The position numbers and the translations under genes were made by a program. Below are positions 34,774-42,386 of a stretch of 64,000 bases of DNA, one piece after another. Location of the stretch: assembly GCF_030929555.1 (NCBI RefSeq), contig NZ_JAVFVT010000035.1:19838-83837 (forward strand), in the 5' to 3' direction. Origin of the DNA: Paenibacillus sp. LHD-117 (GTDB lineage Bacteria > Bacillota > Bacilli > Paenibacillales > Paenibacillaceae). The stretch's first letter is position 1. Every line of letters starts with the position of its first letter. The notes below the pieces were generated by a model. The model saw nothing but the letters and a program-made list of their open reading frames with translations, was not told where the DNA came from and ran no database searches.

Positions 34774-34826
34774 TTGACAACCCATTGCGTTGATGATAAC
34801 CTACAATTAAGTTCTTAATAAAGAAC
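34774..34826 (+). promoter_or_regulatory. Promoter with SinR-like operator of the B1-B2 genes
   Basis: TTGACA (34774-34779), 17 bases, TAACCT (34797-34802, weak -10), 8 bases, then the palindrome GTTCTTAATAAAGAAC (34811-34826). The -35 boxes of this and the divergent promoter are 46 bp apart, so the two promoters are back to back with operators at both outer sides. The intergenic region 34621-34945 contains these plus a small hairpin CCCCTTATATTAAGGGG (34874-34890). Confidence 0.8.
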
Positions 34827-34910
34827 AACTTTCCTTTTCTGATAGCCATCATAGAACGCAAGATTCAGCTTATCCCCTTATATTAAGGGGGATTTTCAGC
34901 TGTTTCATCC

Positions 34911-34926
34911 GTTCTATAACAAGAAC
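34911..34926 (+). promoter_or_regulatory. Second SinR-like site before B1
   Basis: GTTCTATAACAAGAAC has both outer arms GTTCT and AGAAC intact and matches 13 of 16 consensus positions. It lies 100 bp (centre to centre) after the main operator and just 5' of the B1 RBS (AAGGAGG). Two sites could allow looping or block elongation. Confidence 0.55.
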
Positions 34927-34945
34927 ACTTTAAGGAGGCGTCAAC

Positions 34946-35263
34946 ATGTACGATCAACAACCACTCGCTTTAACGGACCTCGTATCATCATGCAAACAGA
35001 ACATAGTCAGCGACATGGGCGGCGAGAAGGTAATGCTCAGCGTCCGCAATGGCAACTACTACAATCTAGGCGCGATCGGCGGCCGGATTTGGGACGGTAT
35101 GAACGAGGCGGTTACCGTTCAGGCGCTCATCGAAGAATTAACAACCGAATTCGCCATCGAGAACGAACAATGCGAAGAACAGGTTATCGCTTTCCTAGAA
35201 CAGCTTCGAAAGGAAGGTCTGATCCTTGTTAACGAAGAGAATACGAACGTTTCTCTCGCTTGA
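34946..35263 (+). CDS. Lasso peptide leader-binding protein B1 (PqqD/RRE)
   Basis: A 105-aa PqqD-domain protein: VMLSVRNGNYYNLGAIGGRIWDGM, VQALIEELTTEFAIENEQC, VIAFLEQLRKEGLI. In lasso pathways of the split-B type this domain holds the leader and delivers it to the B2 protease and cyclase. It overlaps B2 by 38 bases, the usual B1-B2 order. It is separated from its cognate precursor and cyclase by about 12.5 kb but carries the same operator. Confidence 0.88.
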   Translation: MYDQQPLALTDLVSSCKQNIVSDMGGEKVMLSVRNGNYYNLGAIGGRIWDGMNEAVTVQALIEELTTEFAIENEQCEEQVIAFLEQLRKEGLILVNEENTNVSLA

Positions 35264-35675
35264 TCGGCATACCGTCCTCTTATTCATAGAGGCTTTTCTT
35301 TTTTTGGGGCTGGCCAAACTTCAGCTGCTCCGCACCTTCGCAAAAGTTGCTCCCAAGTTAGGTTCCAAGACGGAGGAGACTTCTCTTCAATGCGACGATA
35401 AGCATATCCAAACGCTAAAGCGCGTCAGGTCCGCCATAAGCGTCATGAGCCGGCATACGTTCTGGGACAGCAAATGTTTGGTTCAGGCCATGGCTGGGAT
35501 GAAAATGCTCGAGCGGCGCGACATTCCCAGTACTTTATACCTTGGCACCGCCAGAGACGAAAACGGGAAGCTTATCGCGCACGCGTGGCTTCGCAGCGGG
35601 TCGCTATACGTTAGCGGGTCGGAAGTCATGAACAAGTTCGTCGTCGTCGAGAAATTCGCTAAGCATGCCAATTAG
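35226..35675 (+). CDS. Lasso peptide leader protease B2 (transglutaminase-like)
   Basis: A 149-aa cysteine protease that should remove the 19-residue leader. The catalytic Cys84 is in FWDSKCLVQAMAG and His119 in LIAHAWLRSG, the pattern of lasso B2 proteins. Residues about 15-33 are hydrophobic and may touch the membrane or B1. The start is a TTG 8 bases after AAGGAAGG, inside the end of B1, so translation is coupled. No terminator is obvious after it. Confidence 0.87.
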   Translation: MLTKRIRTFLSLDRHTVLLFIEAFLFLGLAKLQLLRTFAKVAPKLGSKTEETSLQCDDKHIQTLKRVRSAISVMSRHTFWDSKCLVQAMAGMKMLERRDIPSTLYLGTARDENGKLIAHAWLRSGSLYVSGSEVMNKFVVVEKFAKHAN

Positions 35676-35729
35676 TCTATCAGAAGTCTCGGCCGCCTTG
35701 CAAAAATCCAGCATACCGATAAACCATTT

Positions 35730-35765
35730 CAGCTGCAGCAAGCGTTCCCGCGCATGCTGCAGCTG
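35730..35765. repeat. Inverted repeat between B2 and sinR
   Basis: CAGCTGCAGCA (35730-35740) and TGCTGCAGCTG (35755-35765) are perfect 11-bp arms around 14 bases. No T-run follows on either strand, so it is not a classical terminator. The remaining gap to sinR is AT-rich and includes the 12-bp palindrome TAATTGCAATTA (about 35887-35898) and TATAAT at about 35914, likely parts of the sinR promoter. Confidence 0.5.
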
Positions 35766-35955
35766 AATGTTTGCCTGGTTCCGATCATGGGCGACGTTGT
35801 CTATTAATGCACATTAATTTACTTATAATTCCAATTAGTCCTATTCCATTGCATCATGAGAACCAATCTCCGTTAATTTGCTTTCGTAATTGCAATTAAT
35901 TCGTTATAATAGAGATCAAATTGTTGTAATTGCGCTTGCAAAGGAGGCGTCTGCT

Positions 35956-36285
35956 ATGATTGGAGAAAGGATTCAGATGTTTCGCAAACGGAAAGGCTTT
36001 TCGTTAACCGAGCTCTCTCAACGGGCAGGAGTTGCGAAATCGTATTTGAGTTCCATCGAGAGAGGACTCCAGCAGAACCCTTCCATCCAATTTCTCGAGA
36101 AGATAGGCGAGGTATTAAACGTGCCAGTCGAGGAGTTCGTAGGCCAAGAACAAGCGGAAGGCGATGCCGTCCACTTGGATCGGGAATGGGAGAATCTTGT
36201 CCGGGAAGCGATGGCTTCCGGCGTAAGCAAAGAACAGTTCAAAGAATTCCTCGAATTTAATAAATGGAAATTCAACCGCGAATAA
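35956..36285 (+). CDS. sinR: SinR-type master regulator of biofilm genes
   Basis: A 109-aa orthologue of B. subtilis SinR (111 aa). The N-terminal XRE helix-turn-helix (about 6-60) keeps the recognition segment GVAKSYLSSIERGLQ and NPSIQFLEKIGEVL nearly unchanged. The C-terminal oligomerisation and SinI-binding hairpin is LDREWENLVREAMASGVSKE plus FKEFLEFNKW (74-104). ATG 35956 follows AAGGAGG; an upstream open frame to 35890 has no RBS. SinR represses matrix genes through GTTCTYT half-sites, which occur as palindromes at lasso and galE promoters nearby. Confidence 0.92.
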   Translation: MIGERIQMFRKRKGFSLTELSQRAGVAKSYLSSIERGLQQNPSIQFLEKIGEVLNVPVEEFVGQEQAEGDAVHLDREWENLVREAMASGVSKEQFKEFLEFNKWKFNRE

Positions 36286-36314
36286 CGCTGTATGCCTATA
36301 CAGCGTTTTCTTTT
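36284..36314 (+). terminator. Terminator of sinR
   Basis: AACGCTGTA (36284-36292) pairs with TACAGCGTT (36299-36307), followed by TTTTCTTTT. It overlaps the last codons of the convergent sinI-like gene. Confidence 0.8.
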
Positions 36315-36457
36315 ATGATCAATTGCCCCTGCTCTTGAAGGATACGCAGTACCTTGCTCACTTCTTCCGTCGTGAGGCCCTTCGAACGCGCGCTCAACAT
36401 CAGCTCTACCCACTCCGCATCCAATTCCTGCTGGTTGTCCGATATAAATCGTGTCAT
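36296..36457 (-). CDS. sinI: SinI-like antirepressor
   Basis: A 53-aa gene convergent with sinR and too short for usual ORF cut-offs. Residues 11-40 read ELDAEWVELMLSARSKGLTT then EEVSKVLRIL, the SinI helical hairpin that binds the SinR C-terminal hairpin (which has the related LDREWENLV). RBS GGGGGA lies 7 bases before ATG 36457. In B. subtilis sinI precedes sinR on the same strand; here they face each other and sinI is downstream of galE-GT, so it may be transcribed with them. DegU- or Spo0A-type control cannot be read from the sequence. Confidence 0.85.
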   Translation of the reverse strand: MTRFISDNQQELDAEWVELMLSARSKGLTTEEVSKVLRILQEQGQLIIKENAV

Positions 36458-36585
36458 CCTAAAATCCCCCATCCGATTGGGGCGGTTGCACCACTGACTC
36501 CATGCGTTTAAGGTGCCCAGATACTAAACGCACTTCTTCGTCTCCCATATAATATGTATTGATGTCCCACAACAAAAATAATAGC
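36458..36585 (-). other. Gap between glycosyltransferase and sinI with a startless open frame
   Basis: On the minus strand a frame overlapping the glycosyltransferase end stays open for about 60 codons up to a TAG just before the sinI ATG (it includes DELLFLLWDINTYYMGDEEV). It has no ATG, GTG or TTG with an RBS at its beginning. The AT-rich stretch TTGTTG-N18-TATATG (about 36545-36575) could instead be a sinI promoter. I cannot decide between a small gene and a promoter. Confidence 0.25.
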
Positions 36586-37728
36586 TCATCTGGAACGAAG
36601 ATGCTGTCGCTTTGTGTCTCCAGAATTTGAGAGATTGCTTCTCAATTTGTCGAATTTCTTGGAATCGAATGTCGATAATGTAACGATCATCCAATTTCGA
36701 AGCAAACTTTTCCGGAATTGCCTGCGTCCTTCCCGGTCCAAATAGGCAATATCTCCTTTGCGAACGGCGTTCACGAAGCGTAATCGGATACGCCTGGCCG
36801 ACGGCTCATGGTTCACGCTGCCTATCACTTCGGGAAGCCGGCACATCGCCGCGATCGACGAGCGTCGTTCTTCCTGGGTCAGCTTGCTCAAATAAAGATT
36901 TTTCAGGTATGTGCGAAGCGTATTCAGGAGCATCAAATTGATGCCGATAAGATGAGCCTCCCGCTCGTCCTCCGGATAATGCGCGTTGATAACCATTCGT
37001 TGAACGCGGTAACCGGCGACGGCGTCCTGAACCAGCTCCGGCATGTAGCGGCTGGTTAAACCTCCGGCCCTGTAATAGTAGAGCGGTTCCGGGATGACGA
37101 CGACAGTGCTCGCCTGCAGAAACATTTCGAGATTGTAATAAAGATCGTCCCCGAAAAATGTGAACGGCTCCAGGTAGGTTCCGCAGCTTAAGACCAGCTC
37201 CCTGCGATATAGCTTGCCGTGAAGGTAAGCCGGGAAAGCATGCCCGTGCAGGAAGGATGGGACTAAGCCGGCTTTGATATCTTCTCCCCGGTATACCGTC
37301 TGCTGCCTGAAGTAGCTGCTGGTGTTCGAGCGTTTGATCCAAGCGGAGCTGTCAAGCACCCGGTATGTATTGCATACCGCGATATCGGCGCCGTGGACGT
37401 CGGCGATGCCGAGCAGCCGATCCAGCATCGCTTCGTCCAGCCAGTCATCCGCATCCACAAACGCGATATAGGGAGATGTCGCAAGCTCCGCGCCCTTCCG
37501 CCGCGCCGCGATGCTGCCGCTCCTCGCTTGCTCGACGAAGCGGACCCGGCTGTCCTTCGAGGCGTATTCGGCGCAGATCGCCCGGCTATCGTCCGTCGAG
37601 CCGTCGTTGACGAGGATGACTTCGATCGCGGCGACGGTTTGGCGCAGCACGGATCGAAGGCACTGATGCAGCTTTCCTCCCGCGTTATAGACGGGGATGA
37701 TGACGCTAACCTGACTCACGGCAGTCAC
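36586..37728 (-). CDS. Family 2 glycosyltransferase
   Basis: A 380-aa GT-A fold transferase. The nucleotide-sugar domain starts VSVIIPVYNAGGKLHQCLRS and has NDGSTDDS (41-48) and the metal-binding DADDW (92-96). The C-terminal half resembles EpsJ/CpsI-type polysaccharide transferases without membrane segments. It starts 9 bases after galE and should use a UDP-sugar, possibly UDP-galactose from GalE. Acceptor unknown: exopolysaccharide is the simplest idea, given SinR-like control. Confidence 0.85.
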   Translation of the reverse strand: MTAVSQVSVIIPVYNAGGKLHQCLRSVLRQTVAAIEVILVNDGSTDDSRAICAEYASKDSRVRFVEQARSGSIAARRKGAELATSPYIAFVDADDWLDEAMLDRLLGIADVHGADIAVCNTYRVLDSSAWIKRSNTSSYFRQQTVYRGEDIKAGLVPSFLHGHAFPAYLHGKLYRRELVLSCGTYLEPFTFFGDDLYYNLEMFLQASTVVVIPEPLYYYRAGGLTSRYMPELVQDAVAGYRVQRMVINAHYPEDEREAHLIGINLMLLNTLRTYLKNLYLSKLTQEERRSSIAAMCRLPEVIGSVNHEPSARRIRLRFVNAVRKGDIAYLDREGRRQFRKSLLRNWMIVTLSTFDSKKFDKLRSNLSNSGDTKRQHLRSR

Positions 37729-37737
37729 CTCTTCGAA

Positions 37738-38775
37738 TTAGATTGGTTCCGCGTAAGCAACGCTGCCCGCGTATCCTCTCGGATTGGCGACCTGCCAGCG
37801 CCATGCGTCCGCGCACATCTCCTCGATTCCGCGAACGGCGCTCCACCCCAGCTCCAGGTTCGCTTTGGCCGGATCGGCGAAACAAGCCCCGATATCACCA
37901 GGTCTCCTTTCCGCGATGCGGTAAGGAATCGTTCGGCCGGATGCCTGCTCGAACGCCTTGATCATCTCCAGCACGCTGTAGCCCCGCCCCGTCCCAAGAT
38001 TATAAATATGCAAGCCGTCTGCTTGATCCAGCTTATCGAGCGTCTTCAAATGCCCTTGCGCCAAGTCGACGACATGGATGTAGTCCCGTACGCCGGTGCC
38101 ATCCGCCGTATCGTAATCGTTCCCGTATACCGCGACTTCCTTCAGCTTGCCTACCGCGACCTGCGCGATATACGGCAGCAAATTGTTCGGCATGCCGCTC
38201 GGATCTTCGCCGATCCGCCCGCTCTCATGCGCCCCTACCGGATTAAAGTAACGAAGAATCGCAATCCGCCACTTCGGATCGGAGCTCGCCAGATCCTGAA
38301 GCATTTGCTCGATCATCTGCTTCGTCCGGCCGTACGGATTGATCGCGCCGATCGCGGCTTCTTCCCGGATCGGCATTTGATCGGGCATGCCGTATACGGT
38401 CGCCGAAGAGCTGAAGAGCAAGCGGTACACGCCGAATTCCTCCATCGTCTCGCATAACGTCGTCGTGCTCATGAGATTCTGGTGGTAATATTTCAGCGGC
38501 AGTTGAACCGACTCTCCCACCGCCTTCAGTCCCGCGAAATGAATAACCGCTTCGATGCGATGCTCGCGGAACACCTTACGCAGCGCTTCGCGATCCATCA
38601 AATCTTGAATATACACGGGAAACGCTCTGTTCGCGATTTCGGCTACCCGATCTAATGCTTCCCCGTGGCTGTTCGACAGATTATCGACGACGATGATGTC
38701 TCGCCCTTCGCGAAGCAGCTCCACACAAGTATGGCTGCCGATATAACCCGCCCCGCCTGTTACCAATATAGCCAT
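37738..38775 (-). CDS. galE: UDP-glucose 4-epimerase
   Basis: A 345-aa extended SDR. NAD-binding TGGAGYIG (6-13), Ser in FSSSATVYG (121-129), catalytic Tyr148 and Lys152 in NPYGRTK, and NLGTGRGYSVLEM in the C-terminal part. It interconverts UDP-glucose and UDP-galactose, supplying galactosyl donors. GGAGGCGATCATAC precedes ATG 38775. It leads a two-gene operon with the glycosyltransferase, driven by an operator-bearing promoter, not next to galK/galT, so it serves surface polysaccharide rather than galactose catabolism. Confidence 0.93.
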   Translation of the reverse strand: MAILVTGGAGYIGSHTCVELLREGRDIIVVDNLSNSHGEALDRVAEIANRAFPVYIQDLMDREALRKVFREHRIEAVIHFAGLKAVGESVQLPLKYYHQNLMSTTTLCETMEEFGVYRLLFSSSATVYGMPDQMPIREEAAIGAINPYGRTKQMIEQMLQDLASSDPKWRIAILRYFNPVGAHESGRIGEDPSGMPNNLLPYIAQVAVGKLKEVAVYGNDYDTADGTGVRDYIHVVDLAQGHLKTLDKLDQADGLHIYNLGTGRGYSVLEMIKAFEQASGRTIPYRIAERRPGDIGACFADPAKANLELGWSAVRGIEEMCADAWRWQVANPRGYAGSVAYAEPI

Positions 38776-38799
38776 GTATGATCGCCTCCGGCTTTCGTC

Positions 38800-38815
38800 A
38801 TTCTTGAGAAAGAAC
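38800..38815 (-). promoter_or_regulatory. Second SinR-like site in the galE leader
   Basis: On the minus strand GTTCTTTCTCAAGAAT matches 13 of 16 positions of the consensus and contains an exact GTTCTTT. It lies 32 bp (about three helical turns) from the main galE site, so both dyads face the same side of the DNA. Confidence 0.6.
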
Positions 38816-38831
38816 GATCGTTTCTAATTTC

Positions 38832-38876
38832 GTTCTTAATTAAGAACATTGTAACATACGGTTCCGCTTTTGTCTG
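38832..38876 (-). promoter_or_regulatory. Promoter with SinR-like operator of galE-GT
   Basis: On the minus strand CAGACA (38871-38876), 17 bases, an extended -10 TGTTACAAT (TACAAT at 38848-38853), and directly adjacent the perfect 16-bp palindrome GTTCTTAATTAAGAAC (38832-38847). The palindrome abuts the -10, so a bound repressor would block RNA polymerase. Confidence 0.8.
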
Positions 38877-38914
38877 CTATAACGAACAATCGTTTAACGA
38901 CTTTGAATAAAAAA

Positions 38915-38963
38915 AGAACCGAGCCCTGCGAGGAAACGCCCGCGCAGGACTCGGCTTTTTTAT
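38915..38963 (-). terminator. Terminator of the solute-binding protein gene
   Basis: CCGAGCCCTGCG and CGCAGGACTCGG form a 12-bp stem (one mismatch), preceded by AAAAAAAG and followed by CTTTTTTATT on the plus strand; on the minus strand the stem runs into TTCTTTTTTTATTC. It follows the stop of the binding protein at 38977. Confidence 0.85.
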
Positions 38964-38976
38964 TCGAATTAATCGT

Positions 38977-40665
38977 TTATTTCGATACGGACTTGAACCA
39001 CTCGTTCACTTCTTTCGTCACTTGTTCCCCGCCGTTTGTTTTCCAGCTGGCAACGAACTCGTCGAAGGCATCGACGGGCAGCTTGCCGTAGATGATTTTG
39101 TTGAACGTTTCAAGCTCGGACTGGCGAAGCAAGTTCCATTTTTCGATCATCGCCGGCGTTGCCGCTCCCGTGAAATAGTTTTGCTTGCGGATGTCGATTT
39201 GCGACATGACCACTTTGGCAGCATACCAGTTCTCCGGCTTGCGGAAGGTCGCCAGCTGCTTCTCGTAAGGCGTCTCCGGCGTCTGGCCGTCAGCCAGCTT
39301 GACGAGCGTGCTCATGTACAAATCCGGAATGCGCGCCGGGCCGGTAATGTACGGGAACTTGTCGAAGAAGTCTTTGATCTTCTCCTTGTCGCTTGTCGGT
39401 TGCCCGTCGATCATATCCCAGTCATACCCTTGGGCGAAGCCGAATTCGAACTCGCTGCCCACGGCAGGGTTAGCCAGGTTTTCAAGCAGGTAGTTGTAAT
39501 ATAAAATGATCGCTTCCGGGTGTTTGGCGTCCTTGTTGATCATGAAGCTGCTGTTGACGCCGGAGTTCTGCCACTTCGTACCGATGAGACCGTCCGGACC
39601 GGCAGGAATCGGATAAGCTTTGTACTGCGAGCCCGGCACGTTCTTGATAAGATCGGGAGCCGGCCAGTCCGGCACCCAGTTCGCTCCGGGCAAGACGCCC
39701 GCGTTGCCTTTGGTCCAAATTTCGGCCGATTTGCCTTCGTCCCACAGCGCGGAGTCCGGGTGGATATACCCTTTCTCCATCCATTCCTGCAGCTTGGCTA
39801 ACGCTTGTTTCGCCCCTGGATTGACGGAGCCGTATTCCAGGTTGCCGCTTGCGTCCTTGTTCCACTGCTCTTGCACGGAGCCGTAAGCGCCGAACAGCCA
39901 GTCCAGGCCGCCCATCCAAGTGTTCGTATTGTTTTTGAGCGAGATCGCCAGCGGATAGACGTCCTTCGGAGCCAGACCGTCCGGGTTCTCGTTTTTGAAT
40001 TTATCCATGATGACTTCAAGTTCGGTGATCGTCTTCGGCGCTTCGAGCTTCAGCTTCTGCATCCAATCTTCGCGAAGCCACAGGATCGTGTCGTCGTTGT
40101 CCGTGTATTCCATGATCGGCAGGTTCCACTTCTTGCCGTCCTTCGTGAACGGATACCAGAGCTCCGGATTTTCTTCGGCATGGGCTTTCCACGTCGGGCT
40201 TGCGTATTTATCGAACAGCTCTTCGATCGGAAGGAACTGGCCGGAATCGATCAATTGGTTCGTCAGCACGGGATCGGTCGGCACCATCACGAAATCCGGA
40301 AGCTTCTCCCCCGACGTCAGCGCCAGCTGAAGCTGCTGTTTGTATTGATCGGAGCCTGCCGGATACCAAGTGTCCTTGTGCTTGATGCCCAGCGTCTCCA
40401 GCATCCAGCGGTCATGAACGTTGTTTTCTTTCGTTTCGCCTTTGGTGTATTCGCGGGGCATAATGATCGTGCTGATCTCGATCGGCGGATCGTATTTGCC
40501 CTTCTCGAACGCCAGATCGGCTTCGGACTTCGTCGCGGCTTCCGTCGCTTCCGGACTAGCCGATGGATCCGCAGTCGTCGCGTTGTTGTTGCCCTCTTTG
40601 CTGCATGCCGACACGATCAGCATCAAGGCAATGAGCGGCAGCCACAGCTTTTTCATTTTGTTCAT
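38977..40665 (-). CDS. Extracellular sugar-binding lipoprotein (LplA-like)
   Basis: A 562-aa solute-binding protein with a lipoprotein signal (LIVSAC, Cys21) and a short charged linker, then the large two-lobe fold (LPIEELFDKYASPTWK, WLREDWMQKLKLEAPKTITE). The length and these blocks are typical of the LplA/YtcQ group for complex oligosaccharides. It is the third gene after the YesM-like kinase and YesN-like regulator, and two permeases lie divergently, so together they form one carbohydrate uptake unit; the ATPase (MsmX type) is usually encoded elsewhere. Confidence 0.9.
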   Translation of the reverse strand: MNKMKKLWLPLIALMLIVSACSKEGNNNATTADPSASPEATEAATKSEADLAFEKGKYDPPIEISTIIMPREYTKGETKENNVHDRWMLETLGIKHKDTWYPAGSDQYKQQLQLALTSGEKLPDFVMVPTDPVLTNQLIDSGQFLPIEELFDKYASPTWKAHAEENPELWYPFTKDGKKWNLPIMEYTDNDDTILWLREDWMQKLKLEAPKTITELEVIMDKFKNENPDGLAPKDVYPLAISLKNNTNTWMGGLDWLFGAYGSVQEQWNKDASGNLEYGSVNPGAKQALAKLQEWMEKGYIHPDSALWDEGKSAEIWTKGNAGVLPGANWVPDWPAPDLIKNVPGSQYKAYPIPAGPDGLIGTKWQNSGVNSSFMINKDAKHPEAIILYYNYLLENLANPAVGSEFEFGFAQGYDWDMIDGQPTSDKEKIKDFFDKFPYITGPARIPDLYMSTLVKLADGQTPETPYEKQLATFRKPENWYAAKVVMSQIDIRKQNYFTGAATPAMIEKWNLLRQSELETFNKIIYGKLPVDAFDEFVASWKTNGGEQVTKEVNEWFKSVSK

Positions 40666-40766
40666 TTCGATTACCCCCTGCTGTGTTTGATGTGGTTACA
40701 AATGAGAGTTTACCAACAGGCGCAGGAGGTCATCTATAGGATAATTTCAGTTTCCATAGGACTCTG

Positions 40767-42386
40767 TCATGTTGTTTGATGGCCTTCCCGATACTCCTGA
40801 GGCGTCATGCCGAACTGTTTTTTGAACACCTTGATGAAGTAGGCCGGGTCCAAATAACCGATGTCCGCGCTAATCTCGTACACCTTCTTATCCGTCGATA
40901 TCAGCTTGTGGCAGGCCATCTCCATCCGCAGCCGGGAGACGAAATCGCTGACGCCTTCGCCGGTTTCGATCTTGTACAGCTTGGACAGATGTGTCGGATG
41001 CAGGTTGACATGATCGGCCAGCGCGCGCAGCGAGACGTCGAGATGCAGGTTCGCTTCCACGAAGCTTTGAATTTTCTTCACGTAGACGGACCGGTTGTCC
41101 TTGACCTCGCTGGACGACCTCTCCTTCAGCTTGCCGAGCGCGCCGAACGACCAGCTCCGGAGCTTGCCGATGGAAGAGAATGACTCTCCGCTTCTTAAGA
41201 GCTCGATGTCGTCCCGGCCCAGGGCGCCCTCCAGCGTATAGCCGTTGCGGTGGCAATAATGCGTAAAGGAGGATGCGATCAAATAACCCGCTTCCAGGCA
41301 ATGCTCCCAGGAATCGGACCACTTTCCGTCCAGCTCCGCCAACGCTTCGGCAAGCTTCTCTTCCGCCGACTCCCATCTTCCCGCTTCCAGCAAACTCTTA
41401 AGGCTGGGAGGGGAATGAATGACATCCAATACGCCCTGCGACACCCCGTGGTCCAAGTCGCCGGCGCGTATGACGAATTCCCTTTCGTCCCCGACGATCT
41501 GCCTGAAATACGCAAGCGCGTGGCGGTACCGGTCCGGAAGATTGCCGGGGAACAGGAACGGCTCCGTCATGACGATGGACAACGAGCCTTTTAAGTACTG
41601 CTTCACTTTCGCCTGCAGATGCATGGCCGATTTCTCCAGATTCGTTTCCTTCCTCGCAGCCGGAAGCTCCTCCTTGAATTGCAGCAAAAACGCAAGATAT
41701 CCATGCTCTTCCTTGACGCCCCATACATAAGCGAATTCGCCGAAAATTTCTTCGGCGATGTTCATGATGGCGTATTCCATCAAATGATGCCCTTTGTTTC
41801 GGTATTGGCCGAACTCCTCTTCCATCCGGACAAGCATCAGCGCGCATTCGCCGAAGCGGAACGGCAGCTCGTAGCTATCGAGCTTGCGCTCCCATTCCTC
41901 GGCGGGCAGCCGCTCGCCGCGAAGCGTGCTGAGCAGCAGCTGGCCTCGCAGGAGCGGCAAATTTTCCCGGAGGATGTGGAGTGTCCGCTCGTGCGAGCTG
42001 ACCGTTCCCCATTCGGCCTCGAGCTGTTCGATCGCGGATTTGACGGAACCGAGCAATTCCTGATCGGTCGGCGGCTTCAGCAAGTAATCCACGGCTTGAT
42101 TGCGAAGCGCCTCCTTCGTGTATTCGAAGTCGGAATAACCCGACAGAATGATGCATTTGATGCGCTTGTCGCGCTCGCGGACGATCTCCAACAGCTCGAT
42201 CCCCGTCATCTCCGGCATCAGCACATCGGAGATGATGATATCAATCGGATGGGTGTCAAGGATGCGCAGCGCCTCTTGCGCGGAATATGCCTTGTGGACC
42301 GTTTCGATGCCCAGCGTATGCCAGGGCTTGGTCGTGGATAAGTTGTCTACCCAATGGGCTTCGTCGTCAACGATGATCATTTGCAT
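40767..42386 (-). CDS. Response regulator, YesN/AraC type
   Basis: A 539-aa regulator. Receiver domain about 1-120 with phospho-acceptor Asp54 in IIISDVLMPEM and Lys103-type LLKPPTD. A long middle region (about 130-430) is of the kind found in YesN-like proteins. The C-terminal AraC domain (about 440-535: LRALADHVNLHPTHLSKLYK, YEISADIGYLDPAYFIKVFK, QFGMTPQEYR) binds DNA. ATG 42386 follows GGGGGAC. It overlaps the kinase gene by 20 bases and likely activates the flanking transporter genes. Confidence 0.9.
   Translation of the reverse strand: MQMIIVDDEAHWVDNLSTTKPWHTLGIETVHKAYSAQEALRILDTHPIDIIISDVLMPEMTGIELLEIVRERDKRIKCIILSGYSDFEYTKEALRNQAVDYLLKPPTDQELLGSVKSAIEQLEAEWGTVSSHERTLHILRENLPLLRGQLLLSTLRGERLPAEEWERKLDSYELPFRFGECALMLVRMEEEFGQYRNKGHHLMEYAIMNIAEEIFGEFAYVWGVKEEHGYLAFLLQFKEELPAARKETNLEKSAMHLQAKVKQYLKGSLSIVMTEPFLFPGNLPDRYRHALAYFRQIVGDEREFVIRAGDLDHGVSQGVLDVIHSPPSLKSLLEAGRWESAEEKLAEALAELDGKWSDSWEHCLEAGYLIASSFTHYCHRNGYTLEGALGRDDIELLRSGESFSSIGKLRSWSFGALGKLKERSSSEVKDNRSVYVKKIQSFVEANLHLDVSLRALADHVNLHPTHLSKLYKIETGEGVSDFVSRLRMEMACHKLISTDKKVYEISADIGYLDPAYFIKVFKKQFGMTPQEYREGHQTT

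Noticed and set aside
35677..35820. Minus-strand open frame (contains HARERLLQLKWFIGMLDFCK) between B2 and sinR
   Set aside because: Coding-like composition but no ATG, GTG or TTG start with RBS, and part of it is antisense to B2.
36300..36520. SinI-like gene being a shadow of the sinR terminator region
   Set aside because: Rejected as a shadow: it has its own RBS, and LDAEWVELM matches the SinI helix. Kept as a gene.
37738..38775. galE as part of a galactose-utilisation operon
   Set aside because: No galK or galT nearby; it is paired with a glycosyltransferase and a SinR-like operator.
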